Below are positions 7,397 through 13,636 of a stretch of 13,636 nucleotides of DNA, piece by piece. The position numbers and the translations under genes are program-made. The stretch comes from Comamonas sp. (GTDB lineage: Bacteria > Pseudomonadota > Gammaproteobacteria > Burkholderiales > Burkholderiaceae_C): NCBI GenBank assembly GCA_019236485.1, contig JAFAIY010000239.1, positions 1 through 13,636 on the forward strand, read 5' to 3'. Positions within the stretch are counted from its first letter, which is position 1, and every line of letters starts with the position of its first letter. The notes under the pieces were generated by a model. The model did not search any database. It saw only the letters and a list, made by a program, of their open reading frames with translations, and was not told the DNA's origin.

Positions 7397-7537
7397 GATA
7401 AGGGATGCGGTAGTAGCTCTATCTGATACTCAAAGGCGTATCAAGCGAGCAAGGTGGTCTTGAAGCCGGCATATTCCAGGTGATACGCACCGGGCAGGAG
7501 CCTGGGCGGCCCCGCCGCCTCGCGGCGAAGCTGCTGT

Positions 7538-7558
7538 CTCCCTCTCGAACAGAGGGAG
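7538..7558 (-). terminator. Stem-loop after the Bug receptor gene
   Basis: A perfect 8-base stem (CTCCCTCT/AGAGGGAG) with a 5-base loop starts 7 bases after the TGA of the Bug gene. A second GC hairpin (GGCGGC-CCC-GCCGCC, 7505-7519) follows in the same direction. There is no T-run, so it may be a processing or stability structure rather than a true intrinsic terminator. Confidence 0.38.
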
Positions 7559-7565
7559 CGTGCGA

Positions 7566-8555
7566 TCACTGCGCCGTGATGTGCTGCTCGCGGATGATGG
7601 TGCCCAGGGCCTTCACATCTTGCTGGATGCGGTTGTGCAGGCCTTCGGGCGAGCTGCCGACCGCCTGCCAGCCTTGCATGGCCAGCTTCTGGCGCATTTC
7701 GGGGCTGCGCACGATTTCGCTCACGGCAGCCGCCAGCTTGTCCACATGGGCCTTGGGCATGGACTTGGGCGCGGCCACGGCATTCCAGATCTCGAGGTCG
7801 AAGTTGTTGATGCCCAGGTCTTTGAGGCTGGGCAGGCCCGGGGCCAGCGGGCTGCGGGCCGCCGAGGTCACGCCTATGCCGTGCAGCTTGCCGGCCTGGA
7901 TCTGGTTCATGGCCAGTGCCGGCGGCAGCATGGACAGCTGCAGGTCGCCGCCCTGGATGCCGTTGAACACCTGGGGATAGCCTGCATAGGGCACATGCAC
8001 GGCCTTGATGGTCGAGCGGCTCTTGAGCAGCTCCATGCCCAGATGGCCCACGGTGCCCACGCCGGGCGAGCCGTAGCTCCATTTGTCGCCGGCCTTGGCG
8101 GCGGCATCGAGGAAGGCCTTGCCCTGGGGCGCCGAAGCCGGGGCCACCAGCACCAGCGGCGCCACGCCGATCAGGCTCACGGGCTGGAGATCCTTGACCG
8201 GGTCGTAGCGCACGGCGGGGTTGAGCAGCTTGGCAATCGTCATATTGCCGTTGATCATCACGCTGAAGGTATAGGCATCGGCCTTGGCCACATATTCGCC
8301 GGCGATATTGCCGCCCGCGCCCACGCGGTTTTCCACGATGATGGTCTGGCCCAGCTTTTTCTCCAGCGGCTCGGCCAGAGCGCGGGCCGTGAGGTCGGGG
8401 GAGGAGCCCGCGGGGAAGCCCACGATCAGGTGCAGGGGCTTGTCGGGCCAGTTTTCGGCAGCCATGGCCGCGGGGGCCATGGCTGCGGCCAGCAAGGCGG
8501 CGCCGGCAGCGACCAGGCCGCGGCGAGACAGATTCTTCGATGTGTGAGCAGGCAT
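7566..8555 (-). CDS. Bug/TctC family periplasmic solute-binding receptor (orphan)
   Basis: A 329-residue substrate receptor of the tripartite tricarboxylate transporter type. Such proteins bind small carboxylates, aromatic acids or amides in the periplasm with a two-lobed fold. The N terminus has a twin-arginine signal (SRRGLVAAG, Arg11-Arg12), a hydrophobic stretch and a likely cleavage after AMA (residue 32). Family hallmarks are IVGFPAGSSPDLTAR near residue 45, VENRVGAGGNIA, YGSPGVGTVGHL and VPYAGYPQVFNGIQGG. No TctA or TctB membrane subunit is nearby, which is usual for the greatly expanded Bug families of Burkholderiales. The ribosome binding site is weak (AAGAG). The gene sits between the rpoH terminator and the lipid operon but has no spacing evidence for co-transcription with either. 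The ligand cannot be inferred. Confidence 0.92.
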   Translation of the reverse strand: MPAHTSKNLSRRGLVAAGAALLAAAMAPAAMAAENWPDKPLHLIVGFPAGSSPDLTARALAEPLEKKLGQTIIVENRVGAGGNIAGEYVAKADAYTFSVMINGNMTIAKLLNPAVRYDPVKDLQPVSLIGVAPLVLVAPASAPQGKAFLDAAAKAGDKWSYGSPGVGTVGHLGMELLKSRSTIKAVHVPYAGYPQVFNGIQGGDLQLSMLPPALAMNQIQAGKLHGIGVTSAARSPLAPGLPSLKDLGINNFDLEIWNAVAAPKSMPKAHVDKLAAAVSEIVRSPEMRQKLAMQGWQAVGSSPEGLHNRIQQDVKALGTIIREQHITAQ

Positions 8556-8617
8556 GGCAGGTCTCTTGAGTCTTGTTGGTATGGCTAGGGGCAGCGACGC
8601 CGGGCGGCATCGCGCCG

Positions 8618-8649
8618 AAAAATAAAAAACCCGGAAATTATCCGGGTTT
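8618..8649 (-). terminator. Intrinsic terminator of rpoH
   Basis: On the - strand, AAACCCGGA (rc of 8641-8649), a 5-base loop and TCCGGGTTT (rc of 8627-8635) form a perfect 9-base stem, and the transcript continues as a T-rich run interrupted by one A (rc of 8618-8626). It lies about 50 bases past the rpoH stop and separates rpoH from the Bug gene. Confidence 0.88.
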
Positions 8650-8697
8650 GGGTTTCAGCATTTCTGCCTTTTTAGGTGCTCACGCGCAGGCTGGCGT

Positions 8698-9642
8698 TCA
8701 CGCAAACTCGGCCAGCGCTTTTTTCATCTTTTTCATGGCCGCGACCTCGATCTGGCGAATGCGCTCGGCGCTTACGCCATACTCGGCAGCCAGCTCATGC
8801 AGAGTCATGCCGCCCGAGCCGTCGTCGTTGACCTTGAGCCAGCGCTCTTCCACGATGCGGCGGCTGCGCGCATCCAGGCCTTCCAGCGCCATGCTCAGGC
8901 CGTCGGTGGCCAGATGGTCGCGCTGGCGCGACTCGATCATGGCCGTGGGTTCGTGGCTGGCGTCGGCCAGATAGGCGATGGGACCATAGGCCTGCTCGCC
9001 GTCCTCGCTGGGCGAGGGGTCCAGCAGCACATCGCCGCCGGCCAGACGGGTTTCCATCTCGATGACGTCCTCGCGCTTGACGTTGAGCTTGGCCGCCATG
9101 GCGTCAATCTCGTGTGTCGTGAGGGTCTCGCGCATGACGGCATCGTCGTCGGCCAGGGCCGCGTCGGACTTCATGTCGTGCTTCATCGAGCGCAGATTGA
9201 AGAACAGCTTGCGCTGGGCCTTGGTGGTCGCAACCTTGACCATGCGCCAGTTCTTCAGGATGTATTCGTGGATCTCGGCCTTGATCCAGTGCATGGCATA
9301 GCTGACCAGGCGCACTCCCTGGTCCGGGTCAAAGCGCTTGACCGCCTTCATCAGGCCCACATTGCCTTCCTGGATCAGGTCGCCATGCGGCAGGCCATAG
9401 CCCAGGTACTGGCGGGAAATGGAGACCACCAGACGCAGATGGGACATCACCAGGCGCCCGGCGGCGTCCAGATCGTTGTTCTCTTTGAGCTTGCGTGCGT
9501 ATTCCTGCTCTTCCTCTAGGGTGAGCATGGGCAGACGGTTCACGGCCGAGATATAGGCATCCAGGTTGCCCAGCGGTGGCACCAGAGCCCAAGGGTTCGC
9601 GGGTGCCAGGGCAGTAGCAATGGAGCCGGAGGCAGATTTCAT
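8698..9642 (-). CDS. rpoH: RNA polymerase heat-shock sigma factor RpoH (sigma-32)
   Basis: Sigma-32 directs RNA polymerase to heat-shock promoters. The 314-residue form starting at 9642 shows region 2 (LIQEGNVGLMKAVKRFDP, 89-106; YAMHWIKAEIHEYI, 115-128), the RpoH box that defines the subgroup (QRKLFFNLR, 143-151), and a region 4.2 helix-turn-helix (MTLHELAAEYGVSAERIRQIE, ~279-299). I prefer the ATG at 9642, which follows AAAGGA by about 8 bases and gives a family-like N terminus (MKSASGS). An in-frame ATG at 9672 with GGAG 7 bases before it would add ten residues (MKIMEERKSA) and cannot be excluded. A perfect CIRCE operator ends one base before that upstream ATG. A strong terminator follows the gene. 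I found no convincing -35/-10 pair in 9701-9945. Confidence 0.97.
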   Translation of the reverse strand: MKSASGSIATALAPANPWALVPPLGNLDAYISAVNRLPMLTLEEEQEYARKLKENNDLDAAGRLVMSHLRLVVSISRQYLGYGLPHGDLIQEGNVGLMKAVKRFDPDQGVRLVSYAMHWIKAEIHEYILKNWRMVKVATTKAQRKLFFNLRSMKHDMKSDAALADDDAVMRETLTTHEIDAMAAKLNVKREDVIEMETRLAGGDVLLDPSPSEDGEQAYGPIAYLADASHEPTAMIESRQRDHLATDGLSMALEGLDARSRRIVEERWLKVNDDGSGGMTLHELAAEYGVSAERIRQIEVAAMKKMKKALAEFA

Positions 9643-9673
9643 TGCAGATTTCCTTTCTTCCATGATCTTCATG

Positions 9674-9700
9674 TTAGCACTCCATTGGAGGGAGTGCTAA
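9674..9700 (-). promoter_or_regulatory. CIRCE operator (HrcA binding site) at rpoH
   Basis: TTAGCACTC (9674-9682), a 9-base spacer and GAGTGCTAA (9692-9700) match the CIRCE consensus TTAGCACTC-N9-GAGTGCTAA at every arm position. CIRCE is the operator of the HrcA heat-shock repressor. On the - strand, the arm nearest the gene contains the GGAG that would serve the ATG at 9672. The element therefore lies in the leader of rpoH and may act both as a DNA operator and as a structured RNA. Confidence 0.95.
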
Positions 9701-9945
9701 AGACAAAGTTCCCAAGGCTTTGTCGCTGCTCAATAGTGTGCGGTCTCCGTGTAAACCCTTGGTAAACAAAGGCATTGTGGCCGCGGTATTTCGCAACAGT
9801 GCGCATCCTTGGCTGGATTGCCCTCCGGCTGAAGCCTCCGCCGGCGGCCACCCAGGCGGGTGAAAAAGGCAAAGAATTGTCTGCCGACACAGGCGCTACA
9901 CCTCCCCGTGTCTGTGCTTGCCCCCGGCGGGCAGGTTTTCGGTTC

Positions 9946-11559
9946 TCAGGCCACCATCCGGAGCAGCTGCGACACATGTTCCGGCGACAGGAATTTGTCA
10001 TTGTCGGCCCAGGCCACGAAGGCGTCGGGGCGCACCAGAATCAGGTCGGAGCCATAGCGCGCAAACTCTTCGGTCCTTGCCGTCTCTACAAGTTTCAGAC
10101 TGAGCTCCATGGATTGAGCGGCGCGCCGGAACAGTTCCAGCGTGTGTGCGGGCACGTCGGCCGCCAGCAGCGTATAGCCCGCGCCAAAATGCTCGAACAC
10201 ATTGCTGCCGTCGCTGAGCGTGGCCGGAGCCAGATGGTGGCCGGCGCGTGCCGTGAACACATGCGAGCCCTTGGCGCTGCATGGGCCGCCTGCCGCCGGC
10301 CCGGCCACCATGGGCGAGCCCGCATAGTTGGGCTCGAAGGCATGAACCTCGCCGACTGCGCCGGCGGCCCGCTGATTCCAGGCGGCTTCGAAGGCGGCCG
10401 GGTCTTTCTCGGGGTCGAAGCTGTCCAGAAAGCGGTGGTCGGTGTCTATGGATTTCGCAATGAAGTCGTCAATGGTCGATCGGAACACGGGACGGCGTTC
10501 CAGATCATAGGAGTCCAGCAGTCTTTCGCTGCCCCAGCCTTCGAGCATGGCGGCGAGCTTCCAGCCTAGATTGCGCGCGTCTTCCAGGCCCGAGTTCACG
10601 CCATAGCCGCCATAGGGGGGGTGGCTGTGCGCCGCATCGCCGGCCACGAAGACCCGGCCCGCGCGGTAGCTGTCGGCCAGCATGAAGCGCAGATCCCAGA
10701 AGCCTATGTGTTCGAACTCGACGTCGAAAGCTGCGCCTACGGCGTCTTCGAGATAGGCCTTGAAATCGAAGTTGTCGGCCGTGGTTCCGGGCGGGACCGG
10801 CGCGTGGAAGAACCAGGTGTTGCCGAGGTCGACGCGGCCGAAGAATTTCCAGTAGCCCTTGAGCTCCGGCTGGAGCACGTTGTAGTAGGACTTGCCGGGA
10901 AAGCGCTCCAGCAGCCGGTGCAGCTCCTGCGAGCGGAACACCAGCAGCACCATGAGTCGGTCGTGATCGGTCCTGGTCTGGCTGATGCCGGCCTGCTGCC
11001 TGACGCTGGAGCGTGCGCCGTCGCAGCCGACCGCATAGCAGGCGCGCAGCGTCTTCCGGCCGCTGCCGTTCTTTTCGGAGATCGTGACGCAGACGCCATC
11101 GTCGTCCTGCACCAGCGTGTCGAAGTTCCAGCCATACAGAGTCTGGATGGAGGGCAGCTCTGCGGCGCGGGCGCGCAGCACGGCTTCGGTGGCGTACTGA
11201 GGCAGGCGCTCGTTGGCGGTGAAGTAATAGGGCTTGACCAGATCGCGCTGGAGCCAGTCGTAGGAATACGGGCCCAGCAAGCTGTTGTAGGCGGTCAGGC
11301 CGCCAATCCCGTACTCGGGCGGAATGGTGCGCGCGGCGCGCAGCTGCTGTTCCGCACCCCAGGCATGGAAGTGCTCCATGGTGCGCTGCGTGAGGTTCTG
11401 GCCCTTGGGAATCGGCTGCGGCGTGGCATAGCGTTCGACCACGATGCAGCGAATGCCTCGCTGCCCCAGTTCGATCGCCAGGCCCATGCCCACCGGGCCT
11501 CCGCCCACGATGATCACGTCCGCGTCTCGGTGTTGTTCTTGTATTGGATTGACTTGCAT
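9946..11559 (-). CDS. FAD-dependent aromatic-ring-type monooxygenase (group A, FAD_binding_3)
   Basis: A 537-residue single-component flavoprotein hydroxylase of the PheA/TfdB/MhpA type. These enzymes use NAD(P)H and O2 to hydroxylate phenolic or other aromatic compounds in the cytoplasm. The three nucleotide-binding motifs are present: GGGPVG (19-24) with Glu42 at the end of the second strand (VVERY), the DG motif YAVGCDGARSSVR (175-187), and the GD motif GRVFVAGDAAHSHPP (301-315). These are followed by YGGYGVNSGLEDARNLGWKL. The region from ~390 on resembles the thioredoxin-like C-terminal domain of this class. It is the second gene of an operon with the Bug receptor at 11590, 30 bases upstream. 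The ribosome binding site is weak. The substrate is unknown. Context suggests an aromatic acid taken up through the neighbouring receptor. Confidence 0.9.
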   Translation of the reverse strand: MQVNPIQEQHRDADVIIVGGGPVGMGLAIELGQRGIRCIVVERYATPQPIPKGQNLTQRTMEHFHAWGAEQQLRAARTIPPEYGIGGLTAYNSLLGPYSYDWLQRDLVKPYYFTANERLPQYATEAVLRARAAELPSIQTLYGWNFDTLVQDDDGVCVTISEKNGSGRKTLRACYAVGCDGARSSVRQQAGISQTRTDHDRLMVLLVFRSQELHRLLERFPGKSYYNVLQPELKGYWKFFGRVDLGNTWFFHAPVPPGTTADNFDFKAYLEDAVGAAFDVEFEHIGFWDLRFMLADSYRAGRVFVAGDAAHSHPPYGGYGVNSGLEDARNLGWKLAAMLEGWGSERLLDSYDLERRPVFRSTIDDFIAKSIDTDHRFLDSFDPEKDPAAFEAAWNQRAAGAVGEVHAFEPNYAGSPMVAGPAAGGPCSAKGSHVFTARAGHHLAPATLSDGSNVFEHFGAGYTLLAADVPAHTLELFRRAAQSMELSLKLVETARTEEFARYGSDLILVRPDAFVAWADNDKFLSPEHVSQLLRMVA

Positions 11560-11589
11560 GCTTACTCGGTCTAAGGGATTCGGGGCGGC

Positions 11590-12576
11590 TTATTCGGCGC
11601 TAATGCCCTGGGATTTGATGAGGCTGCCCCAACGCTTGGCATCCGCGCCGATCAGGGCCTGGAAGGCCTGGGGCGTGCTGTGCTGCGGCGTCATGCCCTG
11701 CGACTCGAAGGCCTTGGCCACATCGGGCTGGGCGAGCATGGTTTTCAGGGCGTCGTTGAGGCTGCGCACGAACTCCGGCGCCAGCCCCTTGGGGCCCAGC
11801 AGGCCGTACCACATGTCCACATTCATATCGCCGAGGTTCAATGTCTTGAGCGGCGGCACGGCGGGCAGCAAAGGGGAGGGGGAGTCCGAGCTGATGGCGA
11901 TGGCGCGCAGCTTTCCGGCCTTGATGTGCTGCAGCGCGACGTGAATGGGCAGGAACATCAGGTCTATCTGTCCGCCCAGCAGGTCGGTCAGGACCGGAGC
12001 CGTGCCGCGGTAGCTGACATGCGTGAGCGATATCCGGGTTTTGCTCTTGAGCAGTTCCATCGCCAGGTGGTGCGGCGTACCTGCGCCGGGAGAGCCGTAG
12101 TTCAGCACGCCGGGATTCTTCCGGGCGTAGTCGATGAGCTCCCTGAGGTCGGCAATCCTGGACTGCGTGCCGGTGACCAGCACCAGCTGGCCCACGCTGG
12201 TCTGGCTGATGGCCGTGAGATCGCGGACCGGGCTGTAGCCCATCTTCGGGTACAGCTCGGTATTCATCACCAGGGTGTTGACGGTGACCAGCAGGGTGCT
12301 GCCGTCGGGCGTGGAGCGCACGACTTCCAGCGTGCCGATATTGCCCGAGGCACCGGGCTTGTTGTCCACGATGAACGGCCGCTGGAAGCGCTCGGCGAGC
12401 TTGGGGGCCAGCACGCGGGCGATCAGGTCGATCCCGGTGCCGGGCGTGAACGGCACTACAAGGCGCACCGGAGCCTGCGGGTTGGCCAGAGCGGGCAGGC
12501 CGACGCTGCCGGCGGCCAGGGTGAGCAGGGCCCGGCGGCGGTTGATGGGCAGCATGGCTGCGGACGTTTTACGCAT
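11590..12576 (-). CDS. Bug/TctC family periplasmic solute-binding receptor (catabolic locus)
   Basis: A 328-residue periplasmic receptor of the Bug family. I chose the ATG at 12576 over one at 12618 because AGGAG lies 5 bases before it and the shorter form begins directly with an export signal. The signal has a twin-arginine-like start (NRRRALLTLAAG, Arg13-Arg15) and a probable cleavage after ALA at residue 31. Family hallmarks are VVPFTPGTGIDLIARVLA, VDNKPGASGNIGT, NYGSPGAGTPHHLAMELL and VSYRGTAPVLTDLLGGQIDLMF. It precedes the monooxygenase by 30 bases and faces a LysR regulator across a 68-base gap. It therefore probably binds the substrate, or an inducer, of this pathway. No TctAB transporter genes are in the window. 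Confidence 0.92.
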   Translation of the reverse strand: MRKTSAAMLPINRRRALLTLAAGSVGLPALANPQAPVRLVVPFTPGTGIDLIARVLAPKLAERFQRPFIVDNKPGASGNIGTLEVVRSTPDGSTLLVTVNTLVMNTELYPKMGYSPVRDLTAISQTSVGQLVLVTGTQSRIADLRELIDYARKNPGVLNYGSPGAGTPHHLAMELLKSKTRISLTHVSYRGTAPVLTDLLGGQIDLMFLPIHVALQHIKAGKLRAIAISSDSPSPLLPAVPPLKTLNLGDMNVDMWYGLLGPKGLAPEFVRSLNDALKTMLAQPDVAKAFESQGMTPQHSTPQAFQALIGADAKRWGSLIKSQGISAE

Positions 12577-12644
12577 GGTGTCTCCTGTTTTTCTGTGCTG
12601 CAATTGCAACGCGTCCATTGATTTGAATCAAACGGGAATTTTTG
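12577..12644. promoter_or_regulatory. Divergent control region with two palindromes, probable LysR target
   Basis: This is the shared 68-base gap between the receptor/monooxygenase operon and the LysR gene. It contains TGCAATTGCA (12599-12608), a perfect 10-base palindrome, and TTGATT-TG-AATCAA (12618-12631), a perfect 6+6 dyad. The second has the T-N11-A form typical of LysR-type binding sites (T12619 to A12631). The receptor ribosome binding site is also at the edge. Binding by the adjacent LysR protein is inferred. Confidence 0.55.
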
Positions 12645-13574
12645 GTGAATTCATCAGTAAAGCTGATTAATGTCGGCAGCCGCCAGCTGCAGGCCTTCCT
12701 GGAGATATGCAAGTGCGGCAGTTTTGCTGCCGCTGCCGAGCGCGTGCATCTCTCGCCCTCGGGGGTGAGCATGCTGGTCAAGGAGCTGGAGCGCCAGCTC
12801 GGGGTCAGGCTGTTCGAGCGCACCACGCGGGCGGTGGCTCTGACCGAGGCCGGCCGGGTGCTGCAGCCCTATGCGGAAAAAGTGGTGGCGGAGTTGCGCC
12901 AGCTAGGCCTGGCTTTGCAGGGCAGCTCTGCGGCGGTGCGCTCCACCCTGACGATTGCCGCCACGCCCGTGATCGCGACCTGTCTGCTGCCCAAGGTGGT
13001 GGCGGAGTTTGCCCGGCAGCATCCCGATGTGCGCATCCAGGTCATGGACGGAAGCCTGGATACCGTGCGCCAGGCGGTACTCGATGGCCATGCGAATATG
13101 GGGATCGCTTTCTTTGTGAAGCCGGCCGCGGGCATGCTCAGGGAGCCGGTATGCAGGTTCAGGCTGATGAGCATAGGGCCGGCAGAGAAGCGGCGCGATC
13201 AGAGGGTTCGGAGTCGATCATGGAAATCTCTCGCCGGTCTGCCCATGATCGCCCTGCCGATACAGAACCCGATCCAGGCCTTGATCGATGCGCATCTGCC
13301 CAATGCCAGGGCCAGCCAGGAGGAGCGTGCCGAAATGAATTTTCTGGGCACCATGATCGCCATGGTGGAGGCCGGACTCGGCAATGCCGTCGTGCCCTCC
13401 TTCATGATGGAGGAGTGCCGGCAGCATGGGTTGAGCATTGCGCTGCTCACGGATCCGCCGGTGCATCTGAATATGTATGTCGCGCTGCGAAGAGGCACGG
13501 ACCGCCAGGCGGCCGAGACCCAGTTCATAGCGGCGCTCAAGGCCCATATCGGGTCTTCGGACGGCCTGGACTGA
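12645..13574 (+). CDS. LysR-type transcriptional regulator
   Basis: A 309-residue regulator with an N-terminal winged helix-turn-helix (about residues 12-72; GSFAAAAERVHLSPSGVSML and LERQLGVRLFERTTRAVALT) and a C-terminal periplasmic-binding-like effector domain (from ~residue 95, STLTIAATPVIATCLLPKVV). The length is normal. The likely start is the GTG at 12645, which has GGGA 7 bases upstream; a TTG at 12642 is the alternative, and no in-frame ATG is close by. It is divergent from the Bug-monooxygenase operon, the classical layout for a LysR protein that activates its neighbours in response to a pathway metabolite. The segment AEKRRDQRVRSRSWK near residue 190 is unusually basic but does not break the frame. 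Confidence 0.93.
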   Translation: MNSSVKLINVGSRQLQAFLEICKCGSFAAAAERVHLSPSGVSMLVKELERQLGVRLFERTTRAVALTEAGRVLQPYAEKVVAELRQLGLALQGSSAAVRSTLTIAATPVIATCLLPKVVAEFARQHPDVRIQVMDGSLDTVRQAVLDGHANMGIAFFVKPAAGMLREPVCRFRLMSIGPAEKRRDQRVRSRSWKSLAGLPMIALPIQNPIQALIDAHLPNARASQEERAEMNFLGTMIAMVEAGLGNAVVPSFMMEECRQHGLSIALLTDPPVHLNMYVALRRGTDRQAAETQFIAALKAHIGSSDGLD

Positions 13575-13602
13575 GTTTCTTGGAAGTTTTTTGCCGCCAA
13601 AT

Positions 13603-13623
13603 TGACTCGCAAAAATCGAGTCA
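13603..13623 (+). terminator. Dyad downstream of the LysR gene
   Basis: TGACTCG and CGAGTCA form a perfect 7-base stem with a 7-base A-rich loop, 28 bases after the LysR stop. Only a short run (AAATTTT) follows a few bases later, so it is a weak intrinsic terminator candidate. It could equally be an operator for a gene beyond the window edge. Confidence 0.3.
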
Positions 13624-13636
13624 GGAAATTTTCGGG

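Noticed and set aside
7441-8610. A 389-codon - strand frame overlapping the Bug receptor gene
   Set aside because: Gly/Arg/Pro-rich shadow. The other frame gives a complete Bug protein with signal peptide.
9919-9940. Hairpin TGCCC-CCGGC-GGGCA followed by GTTTTC on the + strand
   Set aside because: It has terminator shape only in the + direction, but no + strand gene lies upstream. On the - strand it lacks a T-run after the monooxygenase stop.
9701-9945. Search for a heat-shock or housekeeping promoter of rpoH
   Set aside because: Several TTGAGC- and TTTACA-like boxes exist, but none pairs with a good -10 at proper spacing.
10621-11574. A 317-codon + strand open frame opposite the monooxygenase
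   Set aside because: No motif, and it would remove all three flavin-binding motifs of the opposite strand.
13120-13250. Possible frameshift in the LysR effector domain at the basic segment
   Set aside because: The frame stays open and the sequence returns to normal LysR features (MNFLGTMIAMVEAGLGNAVVP), so it is more likely a divergent loop.

Overview
The window looks like chromosomal DNA of a high-GC betaproteobacterium of the Comamonadaceae, most likely Comamonas or a close relative. The basis is the strong GC bias, the RpoH sequence type, two Bug/TctC-type periplasmic solute receptors, and the pairing of a Bug receptor, a flavin monooxygenase and a LysR regulator. The genus is inferred from sequence style, not from a search.

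Region 1 (1-744, + strand) is the end of a cytochrome oxidase assembly block. It holds the last 43 codons of haem O synthase (cyoE/ctaB), followed 6 bases later by a SCO1/SenC lipoprotein for CuA-site assembly. Region 2 (964-2757, + strand) is a PAS-GGDEF-EAL protein of c-di-GMP signalling. Its GGDEF motif is intact, but its allosteric I-site and one EAL metal-site motif are altered.

Region 3 (2783-7313, - strand) is the most interesting part: a tightly packed four-gene operon. In transcription order it encodes a sterol-desaturase/fatty-acid-hydroxylase family membrane protein, a membrane fatty acid desaturase, a 643-residue fusion of a KAS III-type ketosynthase to a haem-oxygenase-like diiron oxidase domain, and a 301-residue protein I do not recognise. 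Together these suggest an uncharacterised pathway that makes an oxidatively tailored fatty-acyl or short polyketide product. A 44-base dyad with perfect 10-base arms lies just upstream of the first gene.

Region 4 (7566-9700, - strand) holds an orphan Bug receptor and the heat-shock sigma factor RpoH. A strong intrinsic terminator ends rpoH, and a perfect CIRCE operator sits at the rpoH start. This implies that the HrcA repressor controls sigma-32.

Region 5 (9946-13574) is a probable catabolic locus. A Bug receptor and an aromatic-type FAD monooxygenase form a - strand operon, and a LysR regulator is divergently transcribed. Two palindromes lie in the 68-base shared promoter gap.

No rRNA, tRNA, insertion sequence, CRISPR array or phage gene was seen. 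No gene-free stretch exceeds 300 bases. The larger gaps are 745-963, 7314-7565 and 9673-9945. Beyond the sites listed, they show nothing I can name.
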